64,000 bases of DNA from Paracoccaceae bacterium (GCA_016124615.1 WGNF01000008.1:310001-374000); one strand, 5' to 3'. Positions 1-10,636 are shown, counted from the first letter of the stretch. Translations and numbers: made by a program. The notes: a model not told the origin generated them from the letters alone.

Positions 1-9
1 GAGCCCGCC

Positions 10-351
10 ATGCCCGATCACATCCGCATCACGAAAGCCGAAGGCACCTGGGTGGTGCGGGCAGGCGGCGCCGTGCTGGCCGAAAGCCAGAATGCGCTGG
101 AACTGACTGAAGGGCACTATCCGCCGGTGATCTACTTTCCGCGCGCCGACATCGCGATGGCGTTCCTCGAACGATCCGAGACGACCTCGACCTGCCCCTG
201 GAAGGGCGAGGCCAACTACTACGCGATCATCGCCAAAAGCGGCCGCATCGCCGACGCCGCATGGAGCTATGAGACCCCGAAACCGGGCGTCGAGCGGATC
301 GCCGGGCATCTGGCGTTCTACCCGAGCAAAGTCGCGCTCGAACGGGTCTGA
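10..351 (+). CDS. DUF427 domain-containing protein
   Basis: A 113-residue protein matching the DUF427 family, small single-domain beta-rich proteins of unknown biochemical role. Family-like features are the N-terminal segment around [11 protein letters not shown] (about residues 17-27), the central IYFPRADI (residues 41-48) and the late [10 protein letters not shown] stretch (about residues 62-71). There is no signal peptide or membrane segment, so it is probably cytosolic. The gene starts with ATG ten bases into the window, so any upstream partner is out of view; the next gene lies about 100 bases downstream on the same strand. The family assignment is fairly secure; no function can be inferred. 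Confidence 0.85.
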   Translation: MPDHIRITKAEGTWVVRAGGAVLAESQNALELTEGHYPPVIYFPRADIAMAFLERSETTSTCPWKGEANYYAIIAKSGRIADAAWSYETPKPGVERIAGHLAFYPSKVALERV

Positions 352-451
352 ACCGGCGGAGCCCCGCCTACCCCCCCATTGCGCCGGGCGCGCGCATTTG
401 CCATGACGGAGGCGCCGCTGCCGCGCGCGGCGGCCAGTGGCGAGGTTCAGG

Positions 452-1831
452 ATGCCCCATTTTTCCCCTGCGGCGCTGACCGAGCTGGAGGCGTTGCTGG
501 GCGCCCGGCTGGTTACCACTGCCGCCGATCGTGCGCTGCATGGCCGCAACGAAACCCACTTCCCGCCGCTGCCGCCCGATGCCGTCGCCTATCCGGAAAC
601 CACCGCCGAGGTTGCCGCGCTGATGGCGATCTGCGCCCGTCATGGCGTGCCTGTTCAGGGCTGGGGCGCGGGCACGTCGCTGGAAGGGCACGCGCTGGCG
701 CTGAACGGCGGCGTGACGGTCGATTTCGCCCGCATGGCGCAGGTGCTGGAGGTGCGCGGCGAGGATATGGTGGCCCGCATCCAGCCCGGCATCACCCGCG
801 AGGCGCTGAACACCGAACTGCGCGCCACCGGCCTTTTCTTTCCGGTCGATCCGGGCGCGAATGCCAGCCTCGGCGGCATGGCCTCAACCCGCGCCAGCGG
901 CACCACGGCGGTGCGCTATGGCACGATGCGCGACAACGTGCTGGCGCTGGAGGTCGTGCTGGCGGATGGACGGGTGATCCGCACCGGCACGGCGGCACGC
1001 AAATCCTCTGCCGGGTACGACCTGACGGCGCTCTTCGTGGGCGCGGAAGGCACGTTGGGCCTGATTACCGAACTGACGCTGCGGTTGCATGGCCAGCCAG
1101 AGGCGGTATCGGCCGCCGTCTGCGCCTTTCCGGCGATGGGTCCGGCGGTGCAGGCGGTGATCGCCACGATCCAGTCCGGCATCCCGATGGCACGGATCGA
1201 GTTCGTCGATGCCGCGACGGTCGCCGCCTTCAACGCGCGCGACAATGCGGGGATGCCGGAACAGCCGCATCTGCTGGTCGAATTCCACGGCTCGCCCGCC
1301 GCCGTCGCCGAGCAGGCGGAACGGTTCGGCGAGATCGTCGCCGAGGCGGGCGGCGAAGGCTTCCGCTGGGCCTCGCGGCCGGAAGAGCGCGCCGCCCTGT
1401 GGCGGATGCGGCACAACGCGTATTACGCCTGCCTCGCCCTGCGCCCCGGCGCCACGGCCTGGGTCACCGATGTCTGCGTGCCGATCTCGCGGCTTGCCGA
1501 AGCGGTGGAAGAAACCCGGGCCGATATCGCCGCCTCGATCATTCCCGGCCCGATCCTTGGTCATGTCGGCGACGGCAATTTCCACGCGATCCTGCTGGTC
1601 GAGCCCGGCAACGAGGCGGAAATCGCGGCGGCCAAGGGCCTGTCGGCCCGGATGGCAGACCGCGCCCTGCGCCTTGGCGGCACGGTGACCGGCGAGCATG
1701 GCATCGGCATGGGCAAGCTGGACTACATGGCGCGCGAACATGGCGCGGGGTGGGATGTGATGGGGCAGATCAAGCGGGCGCTTGACCCGGCGGGGCTGCT
1801 CAATCCGGGCAAGACGGTACGGGGGAATTGA
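452..1831 (+). CDS. FAD-binding oxidoreductase, GlcD / D-lactate dehydrogenase type
   Basis: This flavoprotein belongs to the D-lactate dehydrogenase (cytochrome) / glycolate oxidase GlcD group, which oxidises 2-hydroxy acids and passes electrons to the respiratory chain. The N-terminal half carries a PCMH-type FAD domain (YPETTAEVAALMAICARHGVPV, with WGAGTSLEGHAL contacting the cofactor and PGANASLGGMASTRASG further on). The C-terminal half is the FAD-oxidase cap domain, ending with the hallmark GEHGIGMGKLDYM. Length, about 459 residues, is normal for the DLD1-like branch. I chose ATG 452; an in-frame GTG at 437 is possible but has no better ribosome site. Its stop shares one base with the next start (TGATG), so the two genes are coupled. 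The exact substrate is not shown. Confidence 0.88.
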   Translation: MPHFSPAALTELEALLGARLVTTAADRALHGRNETHFPPLPPDAVAYPETTAEVAALMAICARHGVPVQGWGAGTSLEGHALALNGGVTVDFARMAQVLEVRGEDMVARIQPGITREALNTELRATGLFFPVDPGANASLGGMASTRASGTTAVRYGTMRDNVLALEVVLADGRVIRTGTAARKSSAGYDLTALFVGAEGTLGLITELTLRLHGQPEAVSAAVCAFPAMGPAVQAVIATIQSGIPMARIEFVDAATVAAFNARDNAGMPEQPHLLVEFHGSPAAVAEQAERFGEIVAEAGGEGFRWASRPEERAALWRMRHNAYYACLALRPGATAWVTDVCVPISRLAEAVEETRADIAASIIPGPILGHVGDGNFHAILLVEPGNEAEIAAAKGLSARMADRALRLGGTVTGEHGIGMGKLDYMAREHGAGWDVMGQIKRALDPAGLLNPGKTVRGN

Positions 1832-2220
1832 TGGCAGCCGACACCGCCGAGGGCTTTGCCCGCAGCTTTGCGTTGGGATGGCTGGCGCAGGATACCGCCA
1901 CGCTGGGCCAGCTTTTCGCCGAAGACGCGGATTTCCTCAGCCTGACCGGCGATTGGGCCGAGGGTCGCGCCGCGATCGAGCGCACGCTGAAGGCCGAGTT
2001 CAAGGGCGCTTTTGCCCGCGCCCGGCTGGTGACGGGGCGCGCCAAGCTGCGCATGCTGGGGCCCGGCGCGGCGGTGGTGCATCAACGCTTCGTGCTGAGC
2101 GGTGTGCTGAACGCCGACGGCAGCGACGGCGGGCGGATCGCCACCGTGCTGATGGCGGTGGTCACGCGGCTGGGGCCGGGCTGGGTTGCCGTATCGGCGC
2201 AGTTCACCGCCGAAAGCTAG
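1831..2220 (+). CDS. SnoaL-like / DUF4440 family protein (SgcJ/EcaC type)
   Basis: A protein of about 129 residues resembling the SgcJ/EcaC and DUF4440 group in the NTF2-like (SnoaL) fold. Visible features are the N-terminal helix GFARSFALGWLAQDTATLGQLFAEDADFLSLTGDWAEGRAAIERTLKAEF and a later strand pattern ending [11 protein letters not shown], typical of these cone-shaped beta barrels. Members include ketosteroid-isomerase-like enzymes and binding proteins, so no reaction can be assigned. The start codon overlaps the stop of the upstream flavoprotein by one base, suggesting co-expression. The 3' end overlaps the convergent ribD gene by four bases. Confidence 0.75.
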   Translation: MAADTAEGFARSFALGWLAQDTATLGQLFAEDADFLSLTGDWAEGRAAIERTLKAEFKGAFARARLVTGRAKLRMLGPGAAVVHQRFVLSGVLNADGSDGGRIATVLMAVVTRLGPGWVAVSAQFTAES

Positions 2221-3320
2221 CGTCGCACCCACCGTTGCAGCACGTCGCCGCCCAGCGCCTCGACCGACGCGAGGTGAAAGCGTGGCGCTTCGGCCAGCGC
2301 CCCGATACCAAGCGCACCGATGCCCGGCCGCCCTTCGGCCCCCAGCGCGAGGCCGGCCGAAAACAGCGCCAGTTCATCCACCAGCCCCGCCGCGAGAAGC
2401 GAGGCCGCCAGCGCCCCGCCGCCTTCGCAGAACACCCGCGTCAACCCTTCCGCCCCCAGCGCCCGCAGCATCGCGGCGGGGTCAAGGTGCGGCCCGTCGA
2501 GCGCCGCGACCGGGATCAGCCGCGCGCCCGTGCCCAGCCAATGCGCCCGCTGCGCTTCGCTGATCTGCGCCGGGTCGTGCAACAGCCACAGCGGCACCTC
2601 GGCCGCGGTCCGCGCCAGTTGCCCCGCCTCGGGCACGTCGAGCCGCCGCGCCGCCACCACCCGCACCGGCGGGCGCAACGGGCCGAAGCCGCGCACCGTC
2701 AGCAGCGGGTCGTCGGCCCGCGCAGTGCCACCACCGACCAGCACTGCATCATGCGCCGCCCGCATCCCGTGCACGGCATGGCGCGCTTCCGGCCCGGTGA
2801 TCCATTTGCTTTCGCCCCCCGCCGTGGCGATGCGGCCGTCAAGGCTGGTGGCCAGCTTCAGCGTGACCAGCGGCCGCCCTGCGGTGATGCGGCTGAGGAA
2901 ACCCCGATGGGCGCGGCGGGCGGCGGCTTCCTCTACCCCTTCGGTGACGGCGATGCCCGCCGCCCGCAGCATCGCGTGGCCCCGCCCCGCCACCCGCGCA
3001 TCGGGGTCGGTCAACGCGGTGACCACCCGCGCCACCCCGGCGGCGATCAGCGCCTCGGCACAGGGCGGGGTCTGCCCGTGATGGGCGCAGGGTTCCAGCG
3101 TGACATAGGCGGTGGCGCCCCGTGCCGCCGCCCCGGCCTGGGCCAGCGCGCGTACCTCGGCATGGGGTCGCCCGCCCGCTTGCGTCCAGCCGCGCCCGAC
3201 GATGTGGCCGTCACGCAGCAGCACGCAGCCGACGGCCGGGTTGGGCCAGGTCTGGCCCAGCCCGCGCGCGCCCAGCGACAGCGCGTGGCGCATGTGCCGC
3301 GCGTCGTCTTCGGCTGTCAC
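2217..3320 (-). CDS. ribD: RibD: bifunctional riboflavin deaminase-reductase
   Basis: RibD catalyses two successive steps of riboflavin synthesis: deamination of the diaminohydroxyphosphoribosylaminopyrimidine intermediate, then NADPH-dependent reduction of the ribosyl chain. The N-terminal deaminase domain shows the zinc ligands HAEVRAL (His and catalytic Glu) and [11 protein letters not shown] (two Cys). The C-terminal reductase domain begins near [18 protein letters not shown] and contains [30 protein letters not shown]. The length of 367 residues is standard. It starts with GTG, overlapping the nrdR stop by four bases (GTGA), which indicates translational coupling in an nrdR-ribD operon, a common alphaproteobacterial order. 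No further rib gene follows on this strand; the next gene is convergent. Confidence 0.96.
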   Translation of the reverse strand: MTAEDDARHMRHALSLGARGLGQTWPNPAVGCVLLRDGHIVGRGWTQAGGRPHAEVRALAQAGAAARGATAYVTLEPCAHHGQTPPCAEALIAAGVARVVTALTDPDARVAGRGHAMLRAAGIAVTEGVEEAAARRAHRGFLSRITAGRPLVTLKLATSLDGRIATAGGESKWITGPEARHAVHGMRAAHDAVLVGGGTARADDPLLTVRGFGPLRPPVRVVAARRLDVPEAGQLARTAAEVPLWLLHDPAQISEAQRAHWLGTGARLIPVAALDGPHLDPAAMLRALGAEGLTRVFCEGGGALAASLLAAGLVDELALFSAGLALGAEGRPGIGALGIGALAEAPRFHLASVEALGGDVLQRWVRR

Positions 3321-3784
3321 TCTTCCGAGCCGGGCTGCGGGCGCAGCTCCAGCATGAATTTGTCGAAATCGCCCGCCGCCTGGAAATTGCGGTAGACCGA
3401 GGCGAAGCGCACATAGGCCACGGTGTCGATCCGGGCCAGCGTTTCCATCACGATCTCGCCGATCACCTTCGACGGCACATCGGTCTCGCCCAGGCTTTCC
3501 AGTCGCCGGACGATGCCGGAAATCATCTGGTCGATCCGCTCGGGGTCGATCGGGCGTTTCTGCATCGCGATGCGGATTGACCGTTCCAGCTTGTCGCGGT
3601 CGAAGTCCTCGCGCTTGCCAGAGTTCTTGATGACCACGAGGTCGCGCAACTGCACCCTCTCATAGGTCGTGAAGCGACCACCGCAGGCCGGGCAGAACCG
3701 CCGCCGCCGGATCGCGACGTGATCCTCGGCCGGGCGCGAGTCCTTCACCTGGGTGTCGATATTTCCACAGAACGGGCAGCGCAT
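3317..3784 (-). CDS. nrdR: NrdR transcriptional repressor of ribonucleotide reductase genes
   Basis: NrdR represses ribonucleotide reductase operons by binding paired NrdR boxes when its ATP-cone domain is loaded with nucleotides. The 155-residue protein starts MRCPFCGN and has the four-cysteine zinc ribbon (CPFCG near residue 3 and CPACG near residue 31), followed by the linker RFTTYERV and an ATP-cone from about residue 46 ([20 protein letters not shown]) to residue 136. I chose this ATG rather than longer upstream starts because the zinc ribbon normally begins at residue 1 and a GGGAGAG ribosome site lies just upstream. It is the first gene of a two-gene operon with ribD. Confidence 0.96.
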   Translation of the reverse strand: MRCPFCGNIDTQVKDSRPAEDHVAIRRRRFCPACGGRFTTYERVQLRDLVVIKNSGKREDFDRDKLERSIRIAMQKRPIDPERIDQMISGIVRRLESLGETDVPSKVIGEIVMETLARIDTVAYVRFASVYRNFQAAGDFDKFMLELRPQPGSEE

Positions 3785-3800
3785 GCTCTCTCCCTCGGGG

Positions 3801-3957
3801 GCGATCCTGACTTGTCCACAGGGACTATAGGCCAGCCGCCAGAGTTTGGGTAGTGGGTCGATTCGGCTACTAGATCGTTGGGGCCGCAGGTGTCGCCCGC
3901 GACACAGGCGGGGTCGATCCGGCCGCAGCACGGGCGCCGGCGCCGCGTCAGGATGGC
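3801..3957. other. Candidate structured 5' region or small RNA upstream of the cyclo-ligase gene
   Basis: The roughly 190-base gap between divergent nrdR and the 5-formyltetrahydrofolate cyclo-ligase gene holds long-range complementarity. ATCCTGAC at 3804-3811 pairs perfectly with GTCAGGAT at 3947-3954 and extends by two more pairs after one mismatch, which would enclose about 135 bases. Inside lies a strong inverted repeat with 7-base arms, GTGTCGC CC GCGACAC, at 3890-3905. In many proteobacteria the 6S RNA gene sits directly upstream of this enzyme (ygfA), so position and size fit a 6S-like RNA, but I could not fold a convincing central bubble. It may equally be an operator region. Low confidence. 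Confidence 0.25.
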
Positions 3958-3975
3958 GGAAGAACGGAGGCCTGC

Positions 3976-4626
3976 ATGACAACCGAACCCGCATCCTCGC
4001 CCTGCGCGATCACCGAAGTCGACCCCACCTTCGGCGGCCTGCCCGACGCGCAGACCGCGCTGGAGGTCGCACGCTGGCGCCGGGCCGAGCGGGCGCGGCT
4101 GATCGCCCTGCGGCAGGCGGTGCCGGTGGCGGCGCGGCAGGCCGCCGACGCCGCGCTGGCCGACCGGCTTGATGCGCGGCTGGGGCCGACTACGGGGCGC
4201 GTCATCGCGATCACCTGGCCGTTCAAGGGCGAACCCGACCTGCGCGGCTGGGCCGCCCGCCAGCGCGGCACCGGCGCCCGCATCGCGCTGCCGGTGGTGG
4301 TGGCGAAAGGCGCGCCGCTGATCTTCCGGCTCTGGGCCGAGGGCGCGCCGCTGGTGCGCGGCGTCTGGGACATCCTTGCCCCCGCCGAAGACGCACCTGA
4401 GCTGACGCCCGACATCGTCGTCGCCCCGGTCGTGGGCCTCGGCGCCGACAACTTTCGCCTTGGCTACGGCGGCGGCTTCTACGACCGCACGCTGGCCCGG
4501 CTGATCGCGACCGGCGCCAAGCCGCTGACGATCGGCGTTGGCTACGGCTTCCAGGCGATCCCGACGATCTTCCCGCAGCCGCACGACATCGCGATGGACG
4601 AGGCGCTGCTGGTCACGTTGCCCTGA
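3976..4626 (+). CDS. 5-formyltetrahydrofolate cyclo-ligase
   Basis: This enzyme uses ATP to convert 5-formyltetrahydrofolate to 5,10-methenyltetrahydrofolate, returning a storage form of folate to one-carbon metabolism. The 216-residue protein carries the family signature [15 protein letters not shown] near the C-terminus, an upstream [20 protein letters not shown] phosphate-binding loop, and basic residues [16 protein letters not shown] near the N-terminus that fit the ATP-binding region. The roughly 30-residue N-terminal tail before the catalytic domain is slightly longer than in E. coli YgfA. It is transcribed divergently from nrdR across a gap with RNA-like structure. The family assignment is secure. 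Confidence 0.93.
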   Translation: MTTEPASSPCAITEVDPTFGGLPDAQTALEVARWRRAERARLIALRQAVPVAARQAADAALADRLDARLGPTTGRVIAITWPFKGEPDLRGWAARQRGTGARIALPVVVAKGAPLIFRLWAEGAPLVRGVWDILAPAEDAPELTPDIVVAPVVGLGADNFRLGYGGGFYDRTLARLIATGAKPLTIGVGYGFQAIPTIFPQPHDIAMDEALLVTLP

Positions 4627-4680
4627 CTTGCAGGGAAGCGGGCATCCTCTACCTTACAGGGGAACCGGAGGAGATTGCCC

Positions 4681-5565
4681 ATGACCCGCCTGACCGCCAA
4701 GGACTTCGACCAGGAGCTGCTGGACCTTTACGATCACTACGCCCACGGCATCATCACCAAGCGCGAGTTCCTCGACCGTGCCGCGAAATGGACGGTGGGG
4801 GGCCTCACCGCCGGGGCGCTGCTGAAGATGCTCAGCCCCGATTACGCGCTGGCCCAGCAGGTGTCGTTCACCGACCCGACGATCCATGCGAGCTATGTGC
4901 ATTACGATTCGCCGAACGGCAACGGCGCGGTGCGCGCCTACCGGGTGCAGCCCGCGACCGGCGCGCGGTTCCCCGTCGTGGTGGTGGTGCACGAAAACCG
5001 CGGGCTGAACCCCTATATCGAGGACGTGGCGCGCAGGCTGGCCAAGGCCGGTTACCTTGCGCTGGCGCCCGACGGGCTGACCTCGGTCGGCGGCTATCCC
5101 GGCAATGACGAAGACGGTGCCGCGCTGCAAAAGCAGGTCGACCCGGTGAAGCTGATGAACGACTTCTTCGCCGCGGTGGAGGTGCTGCTGAAAGACCCCG
5201 AGTCGACCGGCAAGGTCGGCATCGTCGGCTTCTGCTATGGTGGCGGCGTGGTGAACGCGGCGGCGGTGGCCTACCCCGAACTGTCGGCGGCGGTGCCGTT
5301 CTACGGGCTCCAGCCCAAGGCCGAGGACGTGCCCCGCATCCAGGCCCCGCTGCTCTTGCACTACGCCGAGTTGGACACCCGCATCACCGGCGGCTGGCCC
5401 GCCTACAAGGCCGCTCTGGACGCAAACCACAAGGTTTATGAGGTGTTCATCTATCCCGGCGTCAACCACGGCTTTCACAACGACACCACGCCGAGATATG
5501 ACAAAGCTGCCGCGGAACTGGCGTGGAGCCGGACGCTGGCGTGGTTCGGGAAGTATCTGGCGTAG
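4681..5565 (+). CDS. Exported dienelactone hydrolase family protein
   Basis: An alpha/beta-hydrolase of the dienelactone hydrolase family (carboxymethylenebutenolidase-like), usually acting on cyclic esters. The likely triad is Cys185 in GIVGFCYGGG, Asp232 in AELDTRI and His263 in PGVNHGFHND. The N-terminal 60 residues resemble the twin-arginine leader of related proteins: TKREFLDRAAK, then a hydrophobic run GLTAGALL and the cleavage-like ALAQQ. The first arginine of the twin pair is Lys here, an uncommon variant. I chose ATG 4681 because a GGAGGA site precedes it. Total length is about 294 residues. The physiological substrate is unknown. Confidence 0.88.
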   Translation: MTRLTAKDFDQELLDLYDHYAHGIITKREFLDRAAKWTVGGLTAGALLKMLSPDYALAQQVSFTDPTIHASYVHYDSPNGNGAVRAYRVQPATGARFPVVVVVHENRGLNPYIEDVARRLAKAGYLALAPDGLTSVGGYPGNDEDGAALQKQVDPVKLMNDFFAAVEVLLKDPESTGKVGIVGFCYGGGVVNAAAVAYPELSAAVPFYGLQPKAEDVPRIQAPLLLHYAELDTRITGGWPAYKAALDANHKVYEVFIYPGVNHGFHNDTTPRYDKAAAELAWSRTLAWFGKYLA

Positions 5566-5569
5566 GGCG

Positions 5570-5824
5570 TCAGTAGTGGTAGCGGCACTGGATCACGATC
5601 AGCGCCTCGGTTGTGACCTTGTAGACCAGCCGGTGCTCCCGGTCGATCCGGCGCGACCAGCAGCCCGCGAGATCGCCCTTCAGCGGTTCCGGCTTGCCCG
5701 TGCCTTCGAACGGATGGCGCAGGCATTCCCGGATCAGCCTGTCCAACTTGTTCGCAAAGACCTTGTCTTGAGCTTGCCAGTAGCGGAAATGCTCCCACGC
5801 CTCGGGCGTGAAGGTCAGGTTCAT
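5570..5824 (-). CDS. yoeB: YoeB family toxin (ribosome-dependent mRNA interferase)
   Basis: An 84-residue toxin of the Txe/YoeB family, which cuts mRNA in the ribosomal A site and is neutralised by YefM. Family features are the N-terminal LTFTPEAWEHFRYWQAQDK, the central LIRECLRHPFEGTGKPEPLKGDLAGCWSRRIDREHRLVYKV containing the catalytic-region Glu and Arg residues, and the C-terminal IQCRYHY, whose final His-Tyr pair is conserved in active YoeB. Length is standard. The start overlaps the antitoxin stop by four bases (ATGA), giving translational coupling. The 3' end lies five bases from the convergent hydrolase gene. The toxin looks intact. Confidence 0.94.
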   Translation of the reverse strand: MNLTFTPEAWEHFRYWQAQDKVFANKLDRLIRECLRHPFEGTGKPEPLKGDLAGCWSRRIDREHRLVYKVTTEALIVIQCRYHY

Positions 5825-6093
5825 TCCTCGGTCAACTGCTCAAGCTCTGCCGGATCGACCGTCACGCCCTCACCCCGCTCTACCTGAGCGAGGGACCGCA
5901 TCAAGGACGCCCGATTGGCGGGCGAGGCGAGCAGGTAGGCGGTTTCATCCATGCTGGCCCAGTCTTCAAGACTGACCATAACCACCGGCTTGCCCTTGGC
6001 GCGGGTGACGATGACCGGCTCATGGTCCTCGTTCACCCGGTCCATCATGGCCGAGAGGTTGGCGCGCAGTTCGGTGGAGGTGGTATGTTTCAT
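5821..6093 (-). CDS. yefM: YefM family antitoxin
   Basis: This protein of about 90 residues matches the YefM/Phd antitoxin family: MKHTTSTELRANLSAMMDRVNEDHEPVIVTRAKGKPVVMVSLEDWASMDETAYLLASP is the DNA-binding and dimerisation half. The acidic C-terminal tail (SLAQVERGEGVTVDPAELEQLTEE) is the part that wraps the toxin. It starts at ATG 6093; a longer in-frame start would run through the operator and is unlikely. It lies first in the operon and overlaps yoeB by four bases. A palindrome just upstream is the likely self-repression site for YefM and the YefM-YoeB complex. Confidence 0.93.
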   Translation of the reverse strand: MKHTTSTELRANLSAMMDRVNEDHEPVIVTRAKGKPVVMVSLEDWASMDETAYLLASPANRASLMRSLAQVERGEGVTVDPAELEQLTEE

Positions 6094-6102
6094 GGGGCGG
6101 AA

Positions 6103-6120
6103 TGTACGGAGTTGCGTACA
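6103..6120. promoter_or_regulatory. YefM operator palindrome
   Basis: A perfect inverted repeat, TGTACG-GAGTTG-CGTACA, lies about 10 bases upstream of the antitoxin start. YefM operators characterised in other bacteria are built on TGTACA-type palindromes, so this position and sequence strongly suggest autoregulation of the toxin-antitoxin operon. Confidence 0.75.
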
Positions 6121-6399
6121 TGGGGGCAAGGCCCCCCACAACTACAAGTAAGAGGCTCCGTGTCACGCAGCATTCGCTGATCAAGCTATGGATCGCGAAG
6201 AGGTTGGAGATGAGGGGCGCGTCGCGTACTCACGAATCATGCGGGCGGACTCCAGCCACATTTTCGGCCGTCTGTGCGGTAAATCGAGATGACGAATCGC
6301 CCGGGGCCTTCGCGATGAACGGTTAGCCGCAAAGAGGGCGATCGGTGGTTTATCTGATTCGAGACCGCGATGTTGCGGCGCATTGGACAGGAGAAAGCT
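6121..6399. other. Gap between the toxin-antitoxin module and the small orphan gene
   Basis: About 280 bases with no coding region I can support. Short open frames on both strands lack ribosome sites and recognisable sequence. Base composition is less GC-rich than the surrounding core genes (about 55% in the sixty bases at 6361-6420). Together with the adjacent toxin-antitoxin pair this suggests a small accessory insertion, but I saw no terminal repeats or integrase. Confidence 0.4.
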
Positions 6400-6615
6400 A
6401 TGTCAGAATTTGCATGGGGCGGTTTCGGCGGGAAGATTGTCGATAGAGACTGGAAGACCGGAGACGATGTATGGGGCGTGGGCGATTTGGCGAAAGGTGG
6501 CGACCTACCGGGTGGCCTCGGGATTGTCGCGGGGGTCATCGCAAGACGCCGGGTAGTGACAGCGTCAGGCGGTCGGGTTTGTCGCTTTACCTACGCCGTC
6601 GCCCTAGCTGAGTAA
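6400..6615 (+). CDS. Small hypothetical protein
   Basis: A 71-residue open frame starting MSEFAWGGFGGKIVDRDWKTGDD at ATG 6400, with a good ribosome site (ACAGGAGAAAGCT) directly upstream. It is glycine-rich in the middle (KGGDLPGGLGIVAGVIARRRVV) and has no domain I recognise. Its isolation between a toxin-antitoxin module and rpoD, and its lower GC content, suggest an acquired or remnant gene. The proper ribosome site is the main support. I would not be surprised if it were not expressed. Confidence 0.4.
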   Translation: MSEFAWGGFGGKIVDRDWKTGDDVWGVGDLAKGGDLPGGLGIVAGVIARRRVVTASGGRVCRFTYAVALAE

Positions 6616-6645
6616 GGAACAGGGCGGAACTCCTCGCCCAACCTC

Positions 6646-8640
<1,995 letters not shown>

Positions 8641-8716
8641 GGAAGCTCCTCGCGAAGGCCGAATCGTTCAGCCGGTGTATCGAATCAATAGCGCGAATCA
8701 CAGGGGCGGAAAGCGC

Positions 8717-10636
8717 TCAGCCTTTTTTCTTTACCCAAACCTCGGCATCGATAAGGCTTTGAAGGTGCGCAGACAGGGCCGCGCGATCCTCGCCAAGGTC
8801 GTTGCCATCCTCGTTATGCGCGCGTCCGGCCCGGTTGTGGGCATCGGCGGCCTGCGTCAGACGCCAGGTCACGCCTTCGTCGGCAAGGCCGTCCAAGTCT
8901 TCCGACGCTTCGCGAATTTCCCGCAGCACCCCCCGCGCCGCCTCAAGCTTCGCCAGTTCCTCGGCAAGGCACATCGCGGCAAGCTCGGCATCGCCCGCCT
9001 CGCGGACAGGTGGCGCAATTCGCACGTGGGCAAGCGCGAACAGGCTTTCAAGGTCATCGCCCGCGACAGCCGCGATCTTTTCCCGCAACGCGGCCGGATC
9101 GTCGATGTCGGCGTGGCGCAGGATGGCGTCGCGCAGCCGGTTGTGGCCTGCCCCGTGCAGATCCAGCCGCTCCATCTCGCCCTCGAAGCGGTGGATCAGC
9201 GCGGGATGCGCGATCAGCGTGGCGAGGATCACCGCCTCGCGCAGCCGCTCGCCGGTCGCGGCGTCGTCAACGGCCAGAAGCGAGCCGCGGGTTGACGGCA
9301 GCGGCGCCTGCGGCACGAAGGCGGCCCCCCGGCGGCCCGGCGCGGGGCGGCGGGTGCCGAACAGTTCCCACCGCAGTTGCTTGATCGTCTCGCCGTAATG
9401 CGCGCGGATCGACAGATCCTTGATCCGCGTCAGCGCGGCGCGCAGCGTCTTGTCCAGCGTCGCCTTGCGTTCGGGGCTGTCGAACACCTTGCCCTCGGTC
9501 TCGCGCCGCCAGAGCAGCGCGACCATCGGCAGCGCGGCGTCGAGTTGCTTTTGCAGCGCGGCAGGCCCCGGCCCGCGCAAAATCTCATCGGGGTCCTTGC
9601 CGCCTTCGAGGATGGCAAAGCGCAGCCCCTGCCCCGCCTCCAGCAAGGGCAGCGCAAGATCGACCACGCGCAGGGCGGCGCGCAGGCCCGCTGCGTCGCC
9701 ATCGAGCGCGATCACCGGCTCGGGGTAGATGCGCCACATCAGGCGCAATTGCTCTTCGGTCACCGCCGTGCCTAGCGGCGCCACCGCCGCCTCGAACCCG
9801 GCCTCGACCAGCGCAATCACGTCCATGTAGCCTTCGGCCACGATCAGTTGCTGGCCCTTGCCCGCCGCGTCGCGCGCGGGGCCGTGGTTGTAAAGGCTGC
9901 TGCCCTTGTCGAACAATTCCGTCTCGGGGCCGTTGATGTACTTCGCCCGCGCGTTGGGGTCGAGCGACCGGCCGCCAAGGCTGATCGCGCGGCCGCGCGC
10001 GTCGCGGATCGGAAAGATCACCCGGCCGCGGTAGCGGTCATAGGGCTCGCCACCACCCTCGGGGCGCGCCGCCAGCCCGGCATCGACGATCAGATCGGGC
10101 GCCACCCCCTTGCCGCGCAGGTGCGCGAACAACCCTTGCCGCGTGTCGGGCGCCCAGCCGAGTTCGAACCGCGCCTGCGACGCCTCGGGCAGGCGGCGCC
10201 GGGCCAGATAGTCACGCGCCACGCCGCCCGCACCGGCGCGCAGTTGCAGGCGGTAGAACTGCACCGCCTGTTCCATAACCTCGGCCAACTGACTGCGGCG
10301 GTCGGCCTGCTGGGCCGCCACCGGGTCGCGGGCGGGCACCGGCATCCCGGCCTCGCGCGCCAGCACCTCGACCGCCTCCATGAATCCCATGTTCTCGGTC
10401 TCGCGTAGAAAGGTCAGCGCGTCGCCCTTCGCGTGGCAGCCAAAGCAGTAGTAGAATCCCTTGCGGTCATCGACGTGGAAGCTGGCCGACTTTTCCTGAT
10501 GGAACGGGCATGGCGCCCAATAGTCGCCCTTGCCCTGGTTCGAGCGGCGCATATCCCACACGACCTTGCGCCCCACCACCTGGGACAGCGACACGCGCGA
10601 GCGCAGTTCTTCAAGGAAACCGTTCGGGAGACTCAT
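8717..10636 (-). CDS. dnaG: DnaG primase
   Basis: DNA primase, which lays RNA primers for lagging-strand replication with the DnaB helicase. The N-terminal zinc-binding domain has the ligands Cys43, His46, Cys64 and Cys67 (CPFH ... CFGC). The central catalytic core carries TOPRIM signatures: LIVAEGYMDVIAL with the catalytic Glu, and ALDGDAAGLRA with the metal-binding Asp pair. The C-terminal third fits the DnaB-binding helical domain. The length of 639 residues is standard. It begins with ATG 10636 and lies upstream of rpoD on the same strand, with the M20 amidohydrolase gene 41 bases further upstream. Confidence 0.97.
   Translation of the reverse strand: MSLPNGFLEELRSRVSLSQVVGRKVVWDMRRSNQGKGDYWAPCPFHQEKSASFHVDDRKGFYYCFGCHAKGDALTFLRETENMGFMEAVEVLAREAGMPVPARDPVAAQQADRRSQLAEVMEQAVQFYRLQLRAGAGGVARDYLARRRLPEASQARFELGWAPDTRQGLFAHLRGKGVAPDLIVDAGLAARPEGGGEPYDRYRGRVIFPIRDARGRAISLGGRSLDPNARAKYINGPETELFDKGSSLYNHGPARDAAGKGQQLIVAEGYMDVIALVEAGFEAAVAPLGTAVTEEQLRLMWRIYPEPVIALDGDAAGLRAALRVVDLALPLLEAGQGLRFAILEGGKDPDEILRGPGPAALQKQLDAALPMVALLWRRETEGKVFDSPERKATLDKTLRAALTRIKDLSIRAHYGETIKQLRWELFGTRRPAPGRRGAAFVPQAPLPSTRGSLLAVDDAATGERLREAVILATLIAHPALIHRFEGEMERLDLHGAGHNRLRDAILRHADIDDPAALREKIAAVAGDDLESLFALAHVRIAPPVREAGDAELAAMCLAEELAKLEAARGVLREIREASEDLDGLADEGVTWRLTQAADAHNRAGRAHNEDGNDLGEDRAALSAHLQSLIDAEVWVKKKG

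Noticed and set aside
3812-3820. TTGTCCACA upstream of nrdR, close to a DnaA box
   Set aside because: A single near-match is too short to support a DnaA site.
6237-6539. 100-codon minus-strand open frame in the toxin-antitoxin gap
   Set aside because: It has low-complexity Pro/Ser sequence, no ribosome site and overlaps the better-supported orphan gene.
6622-6639. GGGCG ... CGCCC inverted repeat at the end of rpoD
   Set aside because: The stem is only five bases with no T-run, too weak for a terminator.
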